This document shows positions 31,318 to 34,881 of a stretch of DNA of 34,881 bases, piece after piece. Position numbers and translations under genes: made by a program. The notes below the pieces were generated by a model. The model worked only from the letters and a program-made list of their open reading frames with translations, was not told the origin of the DNA and ran no database searches. Location: the NCBI GenBank assembly GCA_050732575.1, contig JBOHRF010000022.1, positions 1-34,881 of the forward strand. Reading direction: 5' to 3'. Position 1 is the first letter of the stretch, and the number at the start of each line of letters is the position of its first letter. The stretch is from JBBDWZ01 sp050732575 (GTDB lineage: Bacteria; Gemmatimonadota; Gemmatimonadetes; Longimicrobiales; RSA9).

Positions 31318-32625
31318 ATGAGTCTCGATCGGCGTGATTTTCTGAAGATTGCGGGCGTGCAGGCGGGCGCCCTACTGACCCTGCCTCGCCCGGGAACGGC
31401 GGAACCGGAAGCGCCCGCCATCGTGGAGCGCGCACCGGAAGTGGTAGTGATTGGCGCCGGTGTGTTCGGTGTATGGACGGCGTTTCACCTGCGCCGCATG
31501 GGCGCGTCGGTCACGTTGGTGGACTCGTACGGTCCGGGCAATTCGCGTTCGACATCAGGTGATGAGACGCGCGGCGTTCGCAGCTCGTACGGTCGCGAGA
31601 GCTGGGCGCTCTGGGCCAAGGAAGCGATCAAGCGGTGGACCCAGTGGGATGCCGAATTCTCCAAACCGTTAAAGAACAGGATCTTTTTCCCTACCGGTGA
31701 CATTGTCCTGCGCGCGCAAGAAGACAACATGATCCGCAGCTCGCGCGCCAATTGGGACAAACACGGCTTCAAGTATGAAATCCTGACGCCTGATGAGATC
31801 CGGTATCGCTTTCCGCAAATCCGCGTCGATGGTGTGGGCATCGGCATGTATGAGCCCGATGCAGGTGTGACACGCGCCCGGCGCTCCGTGCAGCTGGTGG
31901 CCGATGTGTTCTTGAAGGAAGGCGGCAAACTGGTGATCGCGCAGGCCACACCCGGCGCGGGCACCCATCGGCGCATGGGCGAAATCTCGTTGACCACGGG
32001 CTCGCCGATGCGCGGCGACATCTTCGTGTTTGCGTGTGGGCCGTGGTTGGGCAAGGTCTTCCCGGATGTCATGGGCCGCCGCATACGCACGCCCATCGGC
32101 CAGGTGTACTATTTCGCCACGCCGCCCGGCGATCATCGCTTCACGTTCCCCAACTGTCCCAGCTGGAACGTGCCGGGTGTGACGGGCTGGCCCGCGCTGG
32201 GTGTCGACAATCGCGGTTTCCGCGTGCGCGGCGGCGGCGGCCGGCCCGTGCAGGATCCCGACACCAGCGTGCGCTGGGTGGATTCACGCTACCACGAAGG
32301 CGCGCGCAACGTGCTCAATACGTGGTTCCCCGACCTGGCCAAACAGCCGCTGCTCGAGACGCGCGCCTGCCATTACGAGAGCAGTCCAGGCGGCAACTTC
32401 ATCATCGACAAACATCCCGACTTCGATAACGTCTGGATTGCCGGCGCGGGCAATGCCGAGTCGTTCAAGATGGGACCCGTCTCCGGTGAGTACGTGGCCA
32501 AACGTGTGTTGGGCAAACCCACCGATCCCAAGCTCGATGCCGAATTCAAGATCCCGGAAGCCACGTTCGATGCGCAGCCCAGCGACTTCATGCGCGCGCG
32601 CCGCGTGGGGATTGGCGAACCGTGA
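31318..32625 (+). CDS. Tat-exported DAO-family FAD oxidase/dehydrogenase (sarcosine/N-methyltryptophan oxidase-like)
   Basis: 435 aa. A twin-arginine signal 'DRRDFLKIAG' (4-13) is followed by a hydrophobic stretch. The Rossmann FAD motif GAGVFG is at 46-51 with D69 binding ribose, then 'SRSTSGDETRGVRSSYG', matching the second FAD-contact region of monomeric sarcosine oxidases. C351 ('ACHYESSPGGNFIID') aligns with the Cys that covalently links FAD in those enzymes, and 'GNAESFKMGPVSGEYVAKRVL' is the C-terminal FAD site. It would oxidise a secondary or N-methylated amine or amino acid in the periplasm; the substrate is unknown. Export of this family is less usual than cytoplasmic location. Confidence 0.85.
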   Translation: MSLDRRDFLKIAGVQAGALLTLPRPGTAEPEAPAIVERAPEVVVIGAGVFGVWTAFHLRRMGASVTLVDSYGPGNSRSTSGDETRGVRSSYGRESWALWAKEAIKRWTQWDAEFSKPLKNRIFFPTGDIVLRAQEDNMIRSSRANWDKHGFKYEILTPDEIRYRFPQIRVDGVGIGMYEPDAGVTRARRSVQLVADVFLKEGGKLVIAQATPGAGTHRRMGEISLTTGSPMRGDIFVFACGPWLGKVFPDVMGRRIRTPIGQVYYFATPPGDHRFTFPNCPSWNVPGVTGWPALGVDNRGFRVRGGGGRPVQDPDTSVRWVDSRYHEGARNVLNTWFPDLAKQPLLETRACHYESSPGGNFIIDKHPDFDNVWIAGAGNAESFKMGPVSGEYVAKRVLGKPTDPKLDAEFKIPEATFDAQPSDFMRARRVGIGEP

Positions 32626-32655
32626 TGCGTGACGCGTGACGCGTAACCTCGGAGA
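32626..32655. repeat. Dispersed intergenic motif, copy 2, with GTGACGC repeats
   Basis: Directly after the flavoprotein stop, GCGTGAC/GCGTGAC repeats lead into ACGCGTAACCTCGGAGA (32639-32655), matching 29380-29396 at 16 of 17 positions. It lies at a convergent junction with the RHS fragment. Confidence 0.5.
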
Positions 32656-32681
32656 TCGGGCCCTCGCCGACTCTGTCCTAA

Positions 32682-32951
32682 CTACTCCCCCTGGAACGCT
32701 CCCCGAGCAACAGCGTCACGAATAACGCTGATGAACTTTTCTGGGAAGCAGCCAGGGCCAGCCGCCAGATCTACCGCGCCACCCCACGGTCTTCCAGTCA
32801 AGCACTGTGGACACAGCCCAAACGGATCCGAGAAGTTCACGGGATCCGCCGCCGCGAATCCATACAGGTTGAGCCCGCCCGCCAGTCCGATGGGATCTTC
32901 CTGGGTGATATGTCCGGTCCGCTGCAGATCCGGGCCGGTGCGTTGTCGCAA
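32682..32951 (-). pseudogene. C-terminal fragment of an RHS-repeat protein
   Basis: The frame contains 'ITQEDPIGLAGGLNLYGFAA' followed by 'DPVNFSDPFGLCP', the hallmark end of the RHS-associated core, then a short variable tail of about 45 residues. The family sequence before 'TQEDPIG' (normally '..RYYDP.TGRF') is missing: recognisable homology begins only around 32921, and upstream sequence to 32951 is unrelated. It is therefore the severed 3' end of the RHS gene whose 5' part lies at 33829-34656. The tail would be the variable effector or toxin region; no domain is recognised. Confidence 0.75.
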
Positions 32952-33119
32952 TCGCTTACATGTTTGGCCTTTAGCCGCTCTCCTTATGGCGCCGTTTCAT
33001 CATAATCCCACCGATTTGCCTGGATGCGATTGTCAGCTGGTTGTTGGTTCCTGCCGCGCGAGGGCCTTTTCCCATTGCTCGCTCCCCTCCGCTAACTGTG
33101 CGCATGCAGGATTGCCGGA

Positions 33120-33362
33120 TCACGCAGCGGTGGAGCGCTCTTCGATAATCTTCACGAGCGCACGCAGCGCGCTGTTCACGGCGTTGCTGTCGGGAAAGAC
33201 CTTCGCGACGTCCGGATCCAGCCGCACCATGTTGGTGCCCTCTGCGTAACGCGCCGCGTACTTGCCGCGCACGCTACCGGTGAGGTCGTACTCGGGAAGG
33301 ATCTCGTCCTCGTCCGCTGTCGTGTTGCTGGTTTTAGTGGTTTTAGTGGTTTCCTTTTTCAT
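33120..33362 (-). CDS. Antitoxin partner of BrnT
   Basis: 80 aa from the ATG at 33362 (GGAGA upstream); it begins inside the end of brnT with a 20-base overlap. After a Lys/Thr-rich start ('KKETTKTTKTSNTT') comes 'LPEYDLTGSVRGKYAARYAE', then 'LDPDVAKVFPDSNAVNSALRALV', the pattern of short antitoxins encoded directly after BrnT-type toxins in many environmental bacteria. It differs from classic BrnA, whose C-terminal ribbon-helix-helix differs; the C-terminal helix here may bind DNA or toxin. It would neutralise BrnT and probably repress the operon. Confidence 0.72.
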   Translation of the reverse strand: MKKETTKTTKTSNTTADEDEILPEYDLTGSVRGKYAARYAEGTNMVRLDPDVAKVFPDSNAVNSALRALVKIIEERSTAA

Positions 33363-33627
33363 GCTGTCTCCGTTCCCTGGGCGTGGCGACTCGGGCACTG
33401 ATTATTCGAATTCTCTCTCCACGTTCCGTATGCATCACCGCGAGCAGGCGTCCAGTATTCGACTGCCCGAAAAGTACGAAGCGTTCCTCGCCCTGCGAGG
33501 GTCGAGGGTCAGCGATGACCTCATGCAGCGGGTCCACAAAGGCGGTACCGGCTTCCTCGAATGAAACATCGTGCTTCTTCTTATTCGCTTCCGCCTTCTT
33601 TGGGTCCCACTCGAATTCGAGTGCCAT
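33343..33627 (-). CDS. brnT: BrnT-family type II toxin
   Basis: 94 aa, full length for the family. 'FEWDPKKAEANKKKHDVSFEEA' is the characteristic BrnT opening, followed by 'FVDPLHEV' and 'GEERFVLFGQSNTGRLLAVMHTE', then 'RIRIISARVATPRERRQHEKG'. BrnT is a RelE-like ribonuclease that arrests growth; the basic 'ARVATPRERR' end carries residues used for RNA cleavage in the fold. A GGAGG lies 11 bases before the ATG. It is the first gene of the pair and is located inside a broken RHS gene. A palindrome at 33703-33725 lies upstream and could be its operator. Confidence 0.88.
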   Translation of the reverse strand: MALEFEWDPKKAEANKKKHDVSFEEAGTAFVDPLHEVIADPRPSQGEERFVLFGQSNTGRLLAVMHTERGERIRIISARVATPRERRQHEKGNH

Positions 33628-33702
33628 GGCTGCAATCTACCTCCGTGAGCCTGTGGCCTCCAGCGTGGCTGCCCGATCCGCGTGCTCCTGGTGCGCCCCA
33701 GG

Positions 33703-33725
33703 TTTGCATAACTCGGTTATGTAAA
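33703..33725. promoter_or_regulatory. Palindrome upstream of brnT
   Basis: CATAAC (33707-33712), TCG, GTTATG (33716-33721), with outer TTT (33703-33705)/AAA (33723-33725) separated by one mismatched pair. It is an operator candidate for the toxin-antitoxin operon, or a recombination site of the putative insertion. Confidence 0.45.
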
Positions 33726-33828
33726 GGGCCGCGCGGCGGCTCCAAGCGCCGGTCCTCCGAGGCCGAGTGCGCATAATGGGACCATTGCCAAGGAATTTCG
33801 GGGACGCAGCACAAGCAACGCACTGGGC

Positions 33829-34656
33829 GGTCGCGTCCTGCTTGTCCTCCAGCAGCGAACCGGGCCAGAACGTGCGCATCATGTTCGGCCGCAGGTAGGC
33901 AAACCACAGGGCCGGCCAGCTGATGTAGACACAGCGCGATGCTACACACTTGCGGATGCCGCCATCACCGAACGTGCCCATGCCCGCCTGGCCGCGCGTC
34001 CCACAACGGCGAAATCGTGAACGGATCCACCGAACGGAAGGGGAACGTTACCACGCCGAGTGAGTCCGTGACATCGCCGTAGCCCAGGCGCGTGATGCCG
34101 AGCGGCTGGTCGATGCCTGTGCCGTGCGTGTAGACCACCCGGCCGAAGGATGGGTTGGGATCGAGGATGTTCGTCCTGGGCAGCTGCAGCGTGGTCACAT
34201 CGTTTTCCAGATGCGGCGAGCCATCGGCGCCCGGCATCTGGATCTCCCAGAGTTCCTGGTTGCCGTCCCACACGGTGCGCCGGATCGTGCTCAACTTGCA
34301 CAGGTCCTCGACCATGCCGTGGTTCATCAGGCGGCAGTCCTTGCGCGCGCGCACCCACACACGCCGGCCCAGCGCGTCGTAGCGGTATTCCTCGAACACC
34401 CGGTGGTAGTCCGTGAGATCGGCCTGGTGGTTGCCCACGCCGCGCGTTTCCGCGGCGCGCACGCGGTTCAGCGCATAGTACCAGGTCACGCGGTCGTCAT
34501 GCGCGCTGACAGGAGCACGTTGCCGTTCGTAGGATCTACATCCGGATTGTGGTCACGCGCTCGCGGCGCTCCAAAACTTTGCGGCGGTTTCGCTGCTCTG
34601 TAAGTCTGAGGATCGGTGATCTCAGCAGGACTTGCGGTTATGGGTACCTTCGATGA
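33829..34656 (-). pseudogene. RHS/YD-repeat protein, frameshifted and interrupted 5' part
   Basis: Reading the minus strand, RHS-like sequence runs 'RDHNPDVDPTNGNVLLSA' (to 34507), then in another frame 'HDDRVTWYYALNRVRAAETR', 'FEEYRYDALGRRVWVRARKD', 'IRRTVWDGNQELWEIQMPG', 'GRVVYTHGTGIDQPLGITR' (to about 33999), then in a third frame 'MGTFGDGG', 'SRCVYISWPALW', 'PGSLLEDKQDAT' (to 33829). Both frame changes fall in GCGCGC-type tracts (34501-34506 and 33993-33998). The sequence before 34656 is closed by a stop, so the gene start is missing. RHS proteins form shell-like cages around a C-terminal toxin in interbacterial competition. The gene is inactive as it stands unless the shifts are assembly errors. 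Confidence 0.72.
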
Positions 34657-34881
34657 TCAAACTGCAGACATAGAGGACATCCTATACCTTCACATCACGC
34701 GTGAAGCACAACTGTTTGTTCTACCTGGCTGGTTGCCGGACGGTGAATGGGTGAGGTGGTGCCGGCTGCACGAAGAACTAAGACACTGCCAGGCTGTCGG
34801 GGGAAGCCGAGTGCGCTTGAGCGAATTCTCACATAGCAGACACCGCCACCGATTGATACGTAGTTGGTCAGGCGCTCCGAC
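34640..34881 (+). CDS. Partial hypothetical ORF at the right edge
   Basis: An ATG at 34640 opens a frame of 80 codons that stays open to the window end: 'MGTFDDQTADIEDILYLHIT', 'EAQLFVLPGWLPDGEWVRWC', 'RLHEELRHCQAVGGSRVRLSEF'. The sequence is protein-like, but codons are visibly richer in A/T at third positions than neighbours, suggesting recent acquisition near the RHS locus. No family is recognised and no good ribosome site is visible. Confidence 0.35.
   Translation, partial: MGTFDDQTADIEDILYLHITREAQLFVLPGWLPDGEWVRWCRLHEELRHCQAVGGSRVRLSEFSHSRHRHRLIRSWSGAP

Larger units (their letters stand above)
32938..33823. mobile_element. Candidate insertion carrying a toxin-antitoxin pair inside the RHS gene
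   Basis: The RHS core reading stops near 33829 ('GSLLEDKQDAT') and resumes near 32921 ('GHITQEDPIG'), so about 0.9 kb interrupts it, with loss of some 14 core residues. Close to both edges lies an 8-base inverted pair GTGCGTTG (32938-32945)/CAACGCAC (33816-33823). The segment encodes BrnT and a partner antitoxin but no transposase or integrase. The short terminal repeats may be chance; the interruption itself is well supported. Confidence 0.4.

Noticed and set aside
33098..33791. Direct repeat GTGCGCAT...ATTGCC bounding the TA pair (33098 and 33771)
   Set aside because: Only two short blocks match with different spacing, too weak to call attachment sites.
1..34881. tRNA, rRNA or known riboswitch genes
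   Set aside because: I saw no cloverleaf with a tRNA T-loop consensus, no rRNA-like segment and no riboswitch core that I recognise; a covariance-model scan was not possible.

Overview
The window is GC-rich chromosomal DNA from an environmental Gram-negative bacterium. Exported proteins with Sec, Tat and lipoprotein signals are common. The mixture includes a planctomycete-type cytochrome/DUF1592 protein beside a Tat-exported DUF1552 protein and an exported ankyrin protein, an S9 peptidase with Gly/Arg-rich loops, a reaction-centre-type diheme cytochrome c without photosynthesis genes, DinB-like proteins, a BrnT toxin and RHS genes. This points to Acidobacteriota (Vicinamibacteria-like), with Gemmatimonadota as the alternative. 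That assignment is inference from gene content, because no rRNA or marker gene is present.

Layout. 1-4.9 kb: msrQ-like heme membrane protein, a convergent Tat-exported aldo/keto reductase, and a divergent secreted S9 peptidase closed by a strong terminator. 5.2-8.6 kb: two closely similar SAM methyltransferases flanking a diheme cytochrome c/TPR protein, with minisatellites in the gap. 8.6-15.6 kb: a DUF4157 (eCIS-core-type) protein, an 886-aa coiled-coil protein, and a convergent OmpR-type two-component pair. 15.9-21.6 kb: an operon of DUF1592 cytochrome, DUF1552 and ankyrin proteins. 21.7-24.4 kb: minus-strand small genes (SnoaL-like lipoprotein, ArsR plus SRPBCC, cupin plus DinB). 24.4-30.6 kb: an Fpg-like glycosylase, a CAP-domain lipoprotein, a chimeric propeller/tricorn-C1-like/gamma-glutamyltransferase protein, a DUF1579-like protein and a second ArsR-SRPBCC module. 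30.7-32.6 kb: a lipoprotein and a Tat-exported DAO-family flavoprotein. 32.7-34.9 kb: a broken RHS gene interrupted by a segment carrying a BrnT toxin-antitoxin pair.

The most unusual signal is non-coding. Many intergenic spacers hold long inverted arrays in which a short word is repeated, degenerately, on one arm and its reverse complement is repeated on the other. Several sit exactly at convergent gene ends and run into the last codons. The same 9-base word (GATGAACCG) occurs at two convergent junctions 12 kb apart; other spacers use different words with the same architecture. This may be a family of self-diversifying hairpin terminators or mobile palindromes.

Two ArsR regulators each have an inverted repeat lying on their own -10 and start codon, and each is followed by an overlapping or adjacent SRPBCC gene, suggesting two autoregulated copies of one module type. 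All functions rest on sequence reading alone; no search was run.
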